DNA of 64,000 bases. It comes from Chloroflexota bacterium. Its GTDB lineage: Bacteria > Chloroflexota > Anaerolineae > Aggregatilineales > J027. The notes below the pieces were generated by a model. The model was not told the origin of the DNA. It was given only the letters and a program-made list of their open reading frames with translations, and searched no databases. How positions within the stretch are numbered: the first letter of the stretch is position 1; every line of letters starts with the position of its first letter. The stretch lies in the NCBI GenBank assembly GCA_024434115.1, contig QMIT01000009.1, positions 86,165-150,164 on the forward strand, read 5' to 3'. Shown here one piece after another: positions 17,969 to 26,542 of the stretch. Both the position numbers and the translations under genes were made by a program.

Positions 17969-19300
17969 ATGAACGAAGAAATCCTATCTCTCGACCAATA
18001 TCTCAACCTGTTTCCGTGGACGGAAAGCCAAAAGGCCGCCGGGGACATCCTAGAGTGGTTGTGGCATTATGAGGTCAAAGCGCCTGTAGACCAGCTTTGG
18101 CCTCATTTGTGTGATACCAACCGCTTTAACCGCGACCTCGGCTATGATGGTTTAGAATTTGTCGAGAAGGCGGGAATTTTATATGGGGCATCCGGCACAG
18201 ACCGCCTCCGCTGGGAATGGATTGAGTATCCTTGGGATTGGGTCTATGGGCGGTATTCGATTCATCTCCGCACCTATACACGCGGCCTGCTGCTGCATAA
18301 TCGCTCCGGCTATTATCTGCAACCGCTGAATGAGGGTCAATCTACGCGGGTTTATGGCTATATCGGCTCGGTATTTGATAACCCATTAGGGCGGCGTTAT
18401 CTCAAAAATTATGAAAGCCGCTTCGAGGCCCGCTTTCAGTCGGTATTCCGCAGAATTGAGCAGCGCCTGTTGGGTCAGCCCGAAACCCAAAATGTATATG
18501 ACATCCGCCTGCTTGAAATGGGTCAAAATACTCAACAGCAGTTGGAGGCCATGCGCGAAAAATTGGTGCGGCTTGGCCTTGCACCAATGCTGATAGACCG
18601 ATTGATGCAGTATCTTTTTGAAGCCGATCAGATTGAATTGCAGCGAATTCGGATTGTGCCGCTAGCGAAGACGTGGAATGTGCCACTCGAAGATATGCTC
18701 AAGGTATGTTTGGGGGCGGTACGGGTTGGCTTATTTACCATTTCGTGGGATGTGATTTGTCCCCATTGTCGCGGGGTACGTCTTGAAGCCCCAACGATGA
18801 CGATCATTCCAAACTCGGTGCGCTGTGATGCCTGTGAATTGGATTTTGTGACGACTGCCGACCATGCGGTGGAAGTGACCTTTCGGATTCGGCCTGAAAT
18901 CAAAGAAGTACCCCAAGCCGCTTTTTGCAGTGCCGAACCGAACAAAAAGCGCCATATCAAAATCCAGAAAAATCTACCTCCCTCAGCCCAAAATGAAGTG
19001 ATTGAAGTGTTTCTGCCCGCCGGGAACTATCGGATGCGGGTGAATGGCTTTAACGACCTGATGAGTTTTGAGGTACGTGGCGAAGGATTAATGGATGGGG
19101 TGGTTGGGGCAGAACTTAGCCTAACAACGCGACAATCCGGCAAAGTGATTTTGAATAACCCTCATCCCCGCCCGGTGATATTTGTATTGGAAGAAGTGCG
19201 CTGGCCCGATGATGCCCTACAACCCGCCGAGGTATTAAAACAAACGGGTTTTGAAGATGTTTTGAAAGGCCAACCCGAACCCACAATACCCGTCACATAA
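17969..19300 (+). CDS. SRPBCC-DUF5939 protein without a cyclase domain
   Basis: 443 residues. Residues about 30-165 look like a START/SRPBCC-type hydrophobic-pocket domain. About 185-400 match the DUF5939 region that normally precedes a class III nucleotide cyclase domain; it has a zinc-knuckle pattern Cys264/Cys267 (CPHC) and Cys286/Cys289 (CDAC). No cyclase domain follows: the protein ends in an acidic, Pro-rich tail. It may be a stand-alone sensory partner of a cyclase such as that at 9608. DUF5939 assignment is from pattern memory. Confidence 0.75.
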   Translation: MNEEILSLDQYLNLFPWTESQKAAGDILEWLWHYEVKAPVDQLWPHLCDTNRFNRDLGYDGLEFVEKAGILYGASGTDRLRWEWIEYPWDWVYGRYSIHLRTYTRGLLLHNRSGYYLQPLNEGQSTRVYGYIGSVFDNPLGRRYLKNYESRFEARFQSVFRRIEQRLLGQPETQNVYDIRLLEMGQNTQQQLEAMREKLVRLGLAPMLIDRLMQYLFEADQIELQRIRIVPLAKTWNVPLEDMLKVCLGAVRVGLFTISWDVICPHCRGVRLEAPTMTIIPNSVRCDACELDFVTTADHAVEVTFRIRPEIKEVPQAAFCSAEPNKKRHIKIQKNLPPSAQNEVIEVFLPAGNYRMRVNGFNDLMSFEVRGEGLMDGVVGAELSLTTRQSGKVILNNPHPRPVIFVLEEVRWPDDALQPAEVLKQTGFEDVLKGQPEPTIPVT

Positions 19301-19328
19301 AAAGGGCCATTTTGCCGCATGGTTGGCG

Positions 19329-19357
19329 TTGACGTGGCGTGGAGTCAATGCTATACT
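19329..19357 (+). promoter_or_regulatory. Sigma70-type promoter of infC-rpmI-rplT
   Basis: TTGACG (19329-19334), exactly 17 bp, TATACT (19352-19357). Predicted start of transcription near 19364 leaves a leader of about 50 nt before the infC start. Confidence 0.75.
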
Positions 19358-19414
19358 GTCGCCACCATCAATTATTTTTAACGTCATTATGTTTCAGTTT
19401 GAAAGGGTCAGCTT

Positions 19415-19939
19415 ATCAGCGACGATTTTCGTATCAATGAACAAATTCGCGCCCGCGAAGTTCGATTGATTACAGACACGAATGAAAATATCGGGGTTGT
19501 GTCTCTGCATACTGCGCTGCAAATGGCGCAAGAGCGTGAACTGGATTTGGTAGAAGTTGCTCCCAACGCCGTCCCACCCGTAGTGCGGATTATGGACTTT
19601 GGCAAGTTTCTCTATCAAAAACAGAAGCGCGAGCGAGCCGCAAAAACACAGCAGAAGACGATTGAAGTCAAAGAAATTCGGCTGCGCCCCAAGACGGATG
19701 AACACCATTTGGGATTCAAAATCCGTGATGCCCGTCGCTGGTTGCAAGACGGCATGAAGGTCAAAGTGCGTGTGCGGTTTAAGGGACGTGAAATTGAATA
19801 TCCCAAAATTGCCCGCGATATGCTTGAAATAATTGTCAAAGATTTGCAGGATATTGCAATTATTGAACAAGCACCGATGATGGAAGGCCATACGATGTTG
19901 ATGCTGTTGGCCCCCAATCCGGAGAAGATTAAGAAATAA
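19415..19939 (+). CDS. infC: Translation initiation factor IF-3, predicted AUC start
   Basis: 174 residues starting ISDDFRINEQIR, the expected IF-3 N-terminus. The only codons between the in-frame stop at 19400 and this sequence are AAG, GGT, CAG, CTT and ATC, so no ATG, GTG or TTG is available. ATC at 19415 follows AAAGGG at a suitable distance. IF-3 genes classically use rare starts (AUU in E. coli, AUC in Myxococcus) for autoregulation. Both IF-3 domains are complete (linker about 80-95). The first conventional start, TTG at 19466, would delete conserved residues. Confidence 0.93.
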   Translation: MSDDFRINEQIRAREVRLITDTNENIGVVSLHTALQMAQERELDLVEVAPNAVPPVVRIMDFGKFLYQKQKRERAAKTQQKTIEVKEIRLRPKTDEHHLGFKIRDARRWLQDGMKVKVRVRFKGREIEYPKIARDMLEIIVKDLQDIAIIEQAPMMEGHTMLMLLAPNPEKIKK

Positions 19940-19983
19940 GCGCTGTTTGATATTTTGATTGAGGTCAAACCGAGAAAGTCCAG

Positions 19984-20007
19984 ATGCCGCATACACCCAT
20001 GCGGCGT
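19984..20007 (+). promoter_or_regulatory. Hairpin between infC and rpmI
   Basis: GCCGCAT-ACACCC-ATGCGGC forms a perfect 7-bp stem extended by one T-G and one A-T pair. No T-tract follows, so it may be a processing site or part of an L20-type autoregulatory leader rather than a terminator. Confidence 0.45.
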
Positions 20008-20032
20008 TCATTTGTCATAAGGAGTTTTTGAA

Positions 20033-20287
20033 GTGCCGCGTAAATCTACTAAAACTGGCAAGCAGAAGCTAAAGACGCACAAGTCTACTGCCAAGCGCTT
20101 TAAGGTGACTGGTACAGGCAAAATTATGCGTACAAAGGGCGGCAAGAGCCATTTGCGCCGCCGCAAGTCTGCCCGCGTGAAGGACGACTTCGACAATATG
20201 ATTGAAGTGTCCCACAACAGCGACATCAAAAAGGTACGTCGTCTGGCCCCCTATCTGCGTAAATATAAAGCCAACCCCCCAGCCTAA
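20033..20287 (+). CDS. rpmI: 50S ribosomal protein L35
   Basis: 84 residues, very basic. The L35 pattern is clear: TKKTKTGKQK-like N-terminus, KSTAKRFKVTGTGKI, and SHLRRRKSARVK. Slightly longer than the usual 64-66 residues because of a C-terminal extension (SHNSDIKKVRRLAPYLRKYK region is standard, tail extra). GTG start with AAGGAG upstream. Second gene of the classic infC-rpmI-rplT operon. Confidence 0.97.
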   Translation: MPRKSTKTGKQKLKTHKSTAKRFKVTGTGKIMRTKGGKSHLRRRKSARVKDDFDNMIEVSHNSDIKKVRRLAPYLRKYKANPPA

Positions 20288-20323
20288 GGCTGTAGGCAAG
20301 AAAATCTGAGGAGTAATTAGAGA

Positions 20324-20671
20324 ATGGCTCGTGTAAAAGGTGGTTACGTCACTCGCCGTCGCCACAAGAAAGTTTTGAAACTGACCAAGGGCCAGTGGGA
20401 CACCAAACATAAACTGTTCCGCCGTGCCAATGAAGCGATGATGAAAAGCCTGTGGTATTCCTATCGGGATCGTCGTCAACGCCGCCGTGATCTGCGCCGC
20501 CTGTGGATTGCCCGTATCAATGCGGCTGCCCGTATCAATGGCGTAAAATACAGCGTGTTTATTGACGCCCTGAAGAAGAATAATATCGAACTAGATCGTA
20601 AAATTCTGGCCGATATTGCGGTGCGCGACCCCGAAACGTTCAGCAAGCTGGTCAAGTCGGTTAAAGCCTAA
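20324..20671 (+). CDS. rplT: 50S ribosomal protein L20
   Basis: 115 residues, normal length. N-terminal basic arm [19 protein letters not shown] and [21 protein letters not shown] are hallmark segments. L20 is an early assembly protein binding 23S rRNA and represses its own operon in several bacteria. TGAGGAG ribosome site 14 bp upstream of the ATG. Followed by a strong terminator. Confidence 0.98.
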   Translation: MARVKGGYVTRRRHKKVLKLTKGQWDTKHKLFRRANEAMMKSLWYSYRDRRQRRRDLRRLWIARINAAARINGVKYSVFIDALKKNNIELDRKILADIAVRDPETFSKLVKSVKA

Positions 20672-20701
20672 AACGCTTTCGCCTAAAATAGACTAAACAA
20701 T

Positions 20702-20726
20702 AGGTGGAGATTGCATCCACCTTTTT
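20702..20726 (+). terminator. Rho-independent terminator of infC-rpmI-rplT
   Basis: AGGTGGA (20702-20708), 7-nt loop, TCCACCT (20716-20722), then TTTT. Ends the ribosomal operon just before the methyltransferase gene. Confidence 0.85.
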
Positions 20727-20758
20727 GTGCTTCTAGTGCAGGAATATACCGATCACCC

Positions 20759-21532
20759 ATGATTACTTCATCCGACAATGCCCGTATCAAACAAGTACGT
20801 GGTCTGCTGACCCAAGCTAAACAGCGGCGGCAGGAACAAAGATGTGTGCTAGAAGGCGTGCGGCTGATTGAAGATGCCCTTTTAGAGGGGGTACAGCCGG
20901 ATTTTGTGGTGTATCGCCCCGACGCTGCACTGAAAATATCCCCATCGGCAGACCTGTTGAACCGCCTGCAATCCCAAAATATCCCGTGTTTGGAAACCGA
21001 CCCAAGCCTATTCAATAAATTGAGCTATACGCAAAACCCGCAAGGAGTATTAGCGGTCTGCCCATTGCCAGAACTTACCCCACCTCAGCCCTTGAGCCTA
21101 GTCTTGATTTTGGATGGTATCGGCGACCCCGGTAATCTTGGCAGTGCCTTACGCACGGCGGGGGCAGTGGGGGTGGATTTGGTCATCTTGTCGCCGGATA
21201 CGGTAGATCCATTTAATCCCAAAGTGCTGCGCGGCGGGATGGGGGCACATTTCCGGCTGCCAATTCAACAGCAGACATGGGTCGAAATTGGGCAGTTGGG
21301 TTTGCCGATGGTGCTTGCCGATGCCGACGGAGAACGGCATATTTTTGAGGTGGATTGGACAAGCCCCGTCGCGCTGGTGTTGGGAAATGAGGCACATGGC
21401 CCCAGTCAACAGGCCCGTGCGTTGGCTTCGCAGAGGGTACGGATTCCAATGGTTTCGGCGGAATCACTCAACGCAGCGATGGCAGCCAGCGTGATTTTGT
21501 ATGAGATTTTCCGCCAACGGCATTACGCCTGA
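20759..21532 (+). CDS. SpoU/TrmH-family RNA 2'-O-methyltransferase
   Basis: 257 residues from the ATG at 20759. N-terminal substrate-binding domain (about 1-85) with the pattern ITSSDNARIKQVRGL, and a C-terminal SPOUT knot: motif 1 LDGIGDPGNLGSALRTA, motif 2 VLGNEAHGP, motif 3 IPMVSAESLNAAMAASVILYE. It methylates a ribose in rRNA or tRNA (RlmB/TsnR-like); the exact site cannot be read. The open frame upstream overlaps the rplT terminator and was rejected. Its 3' end overlaps the convergent membrane-protein gene by 10 bp. Confidence 0.92.
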   Translation: MITSSDNARIKQVRGLLTQAKQRRQEQRCVLEGVRLIEDALLEGVQPDFVVYRPDAALKISPSADLLNRLQSQNIPCLETDPSLFNKLSYTQNPQGVLAVCPLPELTPPQPLSLVLILDGIGDPGNLGSALRTAGAVGVDLVILSPDTVDPFNPKVLRGGMGAHFRLPIQQQTWVEIGQLGLPMVLADADGERHIFEVDWTSPVALVLGNEAHGPSQQARALASQRVRIPMVSAESLNAAMAASVILYEIFRQRHYA

Positions 21533-22908
21533 TTTTCCCGTTCGAGCAGCAACTCCGCGATTAGCTCCGCTCCGCGATTTTGCCAGTTATAGAGGGTGCG
21601 CGGTGGCACATTAATCTGAAACCACTTCAACATGCTGGTGATTGAACTGTCCACATCCTCGCCAGCGGGGTGATTTTTATAGGGACTGACCCCAACCACA
21701 TAGGGATAGTAGAGGGCATTAAAAAACCGCCATTCATCTGTCGTACCAAATTTTTCAGCCGATTGAGGACGCAGGGTTTCAATACATTCGGCCAAGACTT
21801 GGCGCAATTCGTGGGCACGATGGATGGAATTGGCCTCGTGAGTGAGGCGTTTGGTGACAATCTGCATATCGGTGAGGGGGCTGGCGGCAAGACGTGGCAG
21901 ATTTTGCATATGGCTGAGGGCGCGGCGAGTCAGTCGGACAAAATCGGCGTGGTCAAGGCTGGCAATCGCGGGGGTGGCTTCGGGACGGCGTACTTCGTTG
22001 AGCATCAAGGTACGGAGAGCTTCCCGTGCTTCGGCATCCTTTGAACCCGATTTATACAACAGCCGATCCAAAAACTGCTCAATTTGCCCTCCCAGCGGAA
22101 TCCCCAAGCTAATCACGGCGAGGGTGCCCAATAGGGCCAACGCGAGGGCGGGTGTCCATGTATCGGCACTCAGCAGGGCGATACCCCAAGGGGTCACGAT
22201 AATCATCAAGGCTAGCAACACTTTTAGGAGGGTAAAACTAAGATCGCGGCGCACCGCCTGACCTTCGGAGACGGCATCATAGACAATCGCGGCGATGCCA
22301 AACATGATGACATCTGCCACGACGAAGGCAAAGACAAACGCAGGTGAAAACCACCCCGGCAGCAGACATATCATCCCACCAAGATATGCCAAACCCGCCA
22401 AACGCAGTGCATTAAAAGGACGATAGGCACGATCTTGTTTGGTAGTCGCTTTAAAATTTTGATGCAGCAGCCATGCCGCCACCGCCGTTACCCCGATATT
22501 GTAAACGGCATATGTCCAAAAAAGTGGGCCGGGGTCATGTGTCTGAAAATCCATCAACTCGCTGCCGACCCAACCGCCGAATACCAGTACCATCGCAATC
22601 GGCATAAGCAGTGTCCACCACGCCCGATCAAGCGCCAATTGGTCACCGGGTCGCAGCAAAATAGCGATGCGTGTCCACAGTGCGACAGGCAGGGGATACG
22701 CGACCCATAATAGGCGAGATACCCATTCGACCCGTCCCCCAAATTCATGCCCCAAATATAAGTCGGCTTGAATCAGGGCATAGCTGATAAGTACCCCTGC
22801 CGCCGCCACCGAAATCGGATGGAAGCGCCCTCGACTCAGTAAATAACCCGCCAGCGTGAGGGTAATGAAATAAGCGGAGAGTTGGAGTATGGAAAGTAGG
22901 GCCTGCAT
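21523..22908 (-). CDS. Seven-plus-helix membrane protein, kinase-sensor-like
   Basis: 461 residues. About eight or nine hydrophobic helices fill residues 5-275, resembling the N-terminal 7TM sensory region of some histidine kinases. A soluble C-terminal part (about 280-461) has no H-box, N-box or G-box that I can see, so it is not a kinase. The last 60 residues include RTLYNWQNRGAELIAELLLE, which could be a helix-turn-helix-like or coiled element. Function unknown. Upstream neighbour 22983 is on the same strand with a terminator between. Confidence 0.8.
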   Translation of the reverse strand: MQALLSILQLSAYFITLTLAGYLLSRGRFHPISVAAAGVLISYALIQADLYLGHEFGGRVEWVSRLLWVAYPLPVALWTRIAILLRPGDQLALDRAWWTLLMPIAMVLVFGGWVGSELMDFQTHDPGPLFWTYAVYNIGVTAVAAWLLHQNFKATTKQDRAYRPFNALRLAGLAYLGGMICLLPGWFSPAFVFAFVVADVIMFGIAAIVYDAVSEGQAVRRDLSFTLLKVLLALMIIVTPWGIALLSADTWTPALALALLGTLAVISLGIPLGGQIEQFLDRLLYKSGSKDAEAREALRTLMLNEVRRPEATPAIASLDHADFVRLTRRALSHMQNLPRLAASPLTDMQIVTKRLTHEANSIHRAHELRQVLAECIETLRPQSAEKFGTTDEWRFFNALYYPYVVGVSPYKNHPAGEDVDSSITSMLKWFQINVPPRTLYNWQNRGAELIAELLLERENQA

Positions 22909-22922
22909 AGTGTCATCTATCC

Positions 22923-22952
22923 GAAAAAAGGGCGATTATTGAAAACCGCCCT
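22923..22952 (-). terminator. Rho-independent terminator (minus strand)
   Basis: Read on the minus strand: AGGGCG (22952-22947), 12-nt loop, CGCCCT (22934-22929), then TTTTT. It ends the transcript of the 137-residue membrane protein. Confidence 0.75.
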
Positions 22953-22982
22953 CGTCATCGCCATCCCACGTATTATCGCATA

Positions 22983-23396
22983 TTAGCGATTTTCGCGGAG
23001 GGCCAGATGCCAGATGAATGCTAACAGTCCACCACCAACCGCCATTGCGATAGATGTGGCGACGCCGAGTGTGTTGAATTCCACTGCTAATGGAGCAACG
23101 AGGAAATCAACCCCCATCATGAGCATCACGAAACGGGCGATCTTGAAATTGCGTGGGGTGATAGTGCCCTCACGCGCCACCCACAACTGCCACAGGGCAT
23201 AGAGACTGAAGATGCCCCCTTCGAGCCGCAGTATGACATCGGCGCTGTCCGACATGCCGAGGGCATCTATCACGGTGCTGGTGGCAAAGATGATGAACGC
23301 CCCCGAAATAAGGGTGAGTACCGCATCCCCCCGCCACAGCAGTTTGAATAGATTGAGCGTTCCGGTTTGACGAGCTAAAGTTGCCTGTTGAGCCAT
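22983..23396 (-). CDS. Small four-helix membrane protein
   Basis: 137 residues with four predicted membrane helices (about 23-42, 56-72, 85-104, 108-130) and a short cytoplasmic N-terminus. No conserved motif that I recognise. An AGGAGAAT ribosome site (complement of ATTCTCCT at 23401-23408) supports the start. Its own terminator follows, so it is monocistronic. Confidence 0.75.
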   Translation of the reverse strand: MAQQATLARQTGTLNLFKLLWRGDAVLTLISGAFIIFATSTVIDALGMSDSADVILRLEGGIFSLYALWQLWVAREGTITPRNFKIARFVMLMMGVDFLVAPLAVEFNTLGVATSIAMAVGGGLLAFIWHLALRENR

Positions 23397-23522
23397 CTAA
23401 AATTCTCCTGATCCGGCAGATCAAATTGAATTGAACCGATGCCGTCATCATGGCCCAAAACGCACTGCCAACACGAGACAAGACACTGCCATTTACTGCC
23501 AAATTTTAGAAATAATGGGGTT

Positions 23523-23545
23523 GGGCGATATTAAAAAAGTCGCCC
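23523..23545 (-). terminator. Hairpin directly after the GNAT stop codon
   Basis: GGGCGA (23523-23528) pairs with TCGCCC (23540-23545); the T-run lies in the loop on the minus strand. Weak terminator or stabilising hairpin. Confidence 0.4.
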
Positions 23546-24406
23546 TTACGAATTTACAGGCGTGTCAAACCGATATTCGTCCACATCACAAATCGGCTCA
23601 TAGCCAATTTCTTGATAGATGTGGTTGGAGGTCGGGTTGCTAAGGTCGGTGTAGAGGAAACAGAATTTACGTCCCGTATCCAGTTGCAATTGACTGAGGG
23701 CAGCGACACAGGCACTGGCATAGCCTTTTTTGCGAAATTCGGGCGGTGTATACACTGGCCCAATACGGATGCCGTTGGGGGTAGGGCCGCCGCGCCCTGC
23801 CATCGAAACTGCCTCGCCGTCGTGTTCCCATAAATATATTTTGCGGGTCTCGGAGACGAAATAACGATCTACCAGTTGGGGCACATCTGAATTGTCCACG
23901 ACTCCCATCGCTTCTTGGCGGAAGGCGGCAAACCATTGAATCAACAACAGGCGGTCATCGGGGGTGGCAACTCGAAACGAGCCGGGGATACCTGTCACCG
24001 AGTTGACGTGCGAAAGCTGATAGATACGTTCGCGCATGTTGAGCCGATAAGGTTGGCGGGTCATGGCCTGCCATAAATCCGCAAAGGTTTTGCCAATCGG
24101 GACCGTCGCAATTACCCCCGTCAGGATACCATAAGCGCTTTGCACATCATTTGCCAAGACGGTGAGGGCATCCGGGCGGGTGACATGCGAAATAATCAGG
24201 TTATGTGGCGGGGTACGGATGGTTATTAGGACAATTTTGCCCGCATCCTCGACCACTGCCAAATAAAACTGTGGATAAACCTCCGGGTCGTGGATCAGGG
24301 TATTGGTCAGACCGAGAATTAAATTGTGCTCGGCTTCTCGTTCCATCAAAAACGCCTCGGCATCCTGCAAAAATTCACGAGGGTCGCTAAAACGCCTCAA
24401 TTGCAT
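23546..24406 (-). CDS. GNAT family N-acetyltransferase
   Basis: 286 residues. The C-terminal half (about 145-285) is a GNAT fold with the acetyl-CoA pyrophosphate loop FRKKGYASA (about 228-236) and the b4-b5 pattern IGPVYTPPE. The N-terminal half (about 1-140) is a divergent GNAT-like or adaptor domain. Substrate unknown. A GGGAGGG ribosome site precedes the ATG, and the upstream gene ends only 15 bp away, so the two are cotranscribed. Confidence 0.88.
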   Translation of the reverse strand: MQLRRFSDPREFLQDAEAFLMEREAEHNLILGLTNTLIHDPEVYPQFYLAVVEDAGKIVLITIRTPPHNLIISHVTRPDALTVLANDVQSAYGILTGVIATVPIGKTFADLWQAMTRQPYRLNMRERIYQLSHVNSVTGIPGSFRVATPDDRLLLIQWFAAFRQEAMGVVDNSDVPQLVDRYFVSETRKIYLWEHDGEAVSMAGRGGPTPNGIRIGPVYTPPEFRKKGYASACVAALSQLQLDTGRKFCFLYTDLSNPTSNHIYQEIGYEPICDVDEYRFDTPVNS

Positions 24407-24421
24407 GGTCTTCCCTCCCGT

Positions 24422-26431
24422 TTACTGGGGTACTGTCGGTGGCTGCGGCGGCGCGGCGGATGGGATGGCCTGCCCAAAAGTTGGCTGCGACGAAATGGCA
24501 ATCAGGCTTGGCTCGGTTGATCCCGGTGCAAGGAAATACAGCTTCGTTTCCGGCATGGCAAAACGCAATTGGGTAGTGTCCACGTTTTGCGCGAATCCCA
24601 AAATCATGTCACGGTCACTGGGGATAAGGCTAAAGACAATGCCAGCTTGATTGGGGGCGACGGCCAATTTCCCGATGGCATAACCCTGACCCTGCCAGAT
24701 GGGGATGGCTGTGCCGTTGCTGAGGTCATATTCGATGATGGACACCGTGTTCAATACCGACAGATAGGGGAAGATGCCTAATTGTTCTTCGGCGCGTTCT
24801 TGGAGGGTGGGGTCGCTGACCTCAAACGGCTCACCTGAAGGCGCATAGGTGGTGTAATAAAATTTGCTGCTGTTGGCGGCCCATGCCAATTGATCGGGGG
24901 TATCCAACATGGCAATTTCGGTGCGTTCGCCGTTCATCATATTGATGAGTACGGTTTGATTGCCTGCCAAAGCCAACAACTGCTGACGATCAGGTGATAG
25001 AACCGCATGGCGTAAATCTGACCCCAAATTGAGGGAGGTGTTATCGGTGGGATTCCAAATCGCCAAGCCTTCCCCCGCACAGGAAGTTGTGTATAGAAAA
25101 CGATTGTCAGGTAGCCAATCAAAACTAAACGGGTTGCCATATGGCCCAGTTTCGCGCTGATACAGGCGTTCCGCCACATATGGACTGGTTTCAACTTCAC
25201 AGCCCTCGGTGAATGGTACTGTCCCCAGTGTTTGTTTATCATCTCCATTGGGCAGGGCGGTGCTGACGGTGAGCAGGCCTACTTGGTCAGCGGGTGTTAA
25301 ATAGGCGATACGTTCGCCAGTGATTGACCAGCTTGCCGGGAAATTGGTGGCAACAGGATTGGCAAAAATGACGCTGCGTTTGCCTGTATCCGACACCTCT
25401 AAGCGTTGATTACCATTTTCCAGCAATTCAAAATAGGCCAGATATTGAGCATTGGGGGAAAAATTCAATCCCCGGCGATCCCGACGGGCATTGTTGGTGA
25501 CGCCATACCCCGGTAAATAAACATACGATCCCAGATAGACATCATTAGCAAACACATGGGCGAAGGGGTACCCCGCCAACAATTGGGCCGTATTGCCAGT
25601 TGGAACGGGTGTTACCCCTGTATCATCAGCAGCGACTTGGCCCGTCGAAAATTCAAAGGAATCCAAAATCGCCAAAAAGTTGCCTGCCCACCCCTCATAT
25701 TGTTCCAGTGGGGCGGATTGCAGAATGACATAGCCGTCGCCTTCCACACCCACCGGAATGGCAGTGGTACGAAATTGATGGACGACCTCCCCACAAATTG
25801 CTTTATATTGCGCAGTTAGGGCGGTGCTGGCCCCAATCGCGTTGGGGGCTTGCAAATCTTCGACAAAGCCCGCTTCTCGAATGGCCTCATTGAGCAACAA
25901 ATCGGCATTGCCAACACCCACTTTATGCTGAATTTCGATGAGGGGGTTGGCGCAATTTTTCGTGCCGTCGGGTGAGATAATCACCAGTGACAGGTCTTCA
26001 CTTGCCGCAACCTGCCATGTTTCGGGGTAGTCAATCATAAACGCCGTGTTTTGATAGCTCCGATAGCCAATTGCCACCGTCCGGTTGATGGGGGTGCATA
26101 ACACAACGGTGTTGCCATTTACATCGCTATGTAGTTCATAGGTGGTCGGGTCTTGGTCAATGGTAAATTGCCAGATATAGCCCTGCACCTCGCCTTGTAC
26201 ATAACTTACCCCGGCTTGCGGACAACCGAGGCTGGAATCTTGCCATGTTGTCAACTGATAGGTGTAGTTAACCAACGTATAGTTGCGCCCCAATTGCTGG
26301 GCAAAATAGTCTTTGACGCGCTGGAGCACCGTCTCTAATGGAGTTTGGGCGTGGACTGTGGGTGGCATCAAAATCCCCACAATGAGCAGGCAAACAAGAA
26401 TGGGGAGGAGTTTGAGATTTGGTTGTTTCAT
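24422..26431 (-). CDS. Secreted protein with N-terminal DSSLGCP domain and propeller-like body
   Basis: 669 residues from the ATG at 26429-26431. Signal peptide with cleavage after VHA. Residues about 30-115 carry the pattern Trp-x-Asp-Ser-Ser-Leu-Gly-Cys-Pro ... Gly-Tyr ... Val-Val-Leu-Cys, shared with the protein at 52942. A central domain (about 120-265) is followed by repeated propeller-like blades (SPDRQQLLAL, APNQAGIVFS). The in-frame N-terminal extension to 26530 was rejected because it precedes a clean signal peptide. Role unknown; cell surface or secreted. Confidence 0.78.
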   Translation of the reverse strand: MKQPNLKLLPILVCLLIVGILMPPTVHAQTPLETVLQRVKDYFAQQLGRNYTLVNYTYQLTTWQDSSLGCPQAGVSYVQGEVQGYIWQFTIDQDPTTYELHSDVNGNTVVLCTPINRTVAIGYRSYQNTAFMIDYPETWQVAASEDLSLVIISPDGTKNCANPLIEIQHKVGVGNADLLLNEAIREAGFVEDLQAPNAIGASTALTAQYKAICGEVVHQFRTTAIPVGVEGDGYVILQSAPLEQYEGWAGNFLAILDSFEFSTGQVAADDTGVTPVPTGNTAQLLAGYPFAHVFANDVYLGSYVYLPGYGVTNNARRDRRGLNFSPNAQYLAYFELLENGNQRLEVSDTGKRSVIFANPVATNFPASWSITGERIAYLTPADQVGLLTVSTALPNGDDKQTLGTVPFTEGCEVETSPYVAERLYQRETGPYGNPFSFDWLPDNRFLYTTSCAGEGLAIWNPTDNTSLNLGSDLRHAVLSPDRQQLLALAGNQTVLINMMNGERTEIAMLDTPDQLAWAANSSKFYYTTYAPSGEPFEVSDPTLQERAEEQLGIFPYLSVLNTVSIIEYDLSNGTAIPIWQGQGYAIGKLAVAPNQAGIVFSLIPSDRDMILGFAQNVDTTQLRFAMPETKLYFLAPGSTEPSLIAISSQPTFGQAIPSAAPPQPPTVPQ

Positions 26432-26542
26432 GAAATTTCTGATAAAGACGCTAGGGAATAAAAATCGAGCCTTCAGGATACACGATAGGCTTCTGAGGCG
26501 GCAAGGGCACGGCGGCAATACGTCAGGCAATAATATGCCAAC

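Noticed and set aside
19466..19468. TTG at 19466 as the infC start
   Set aside because: It removes the conserved IF-3 N-terminal residues DDFRINEQIRAREVRLI.
20711..20758. Earlier start for the SpoU methyltransferase
   Set aside because: The extension lies over the rplT terminator and adds non-family residues.
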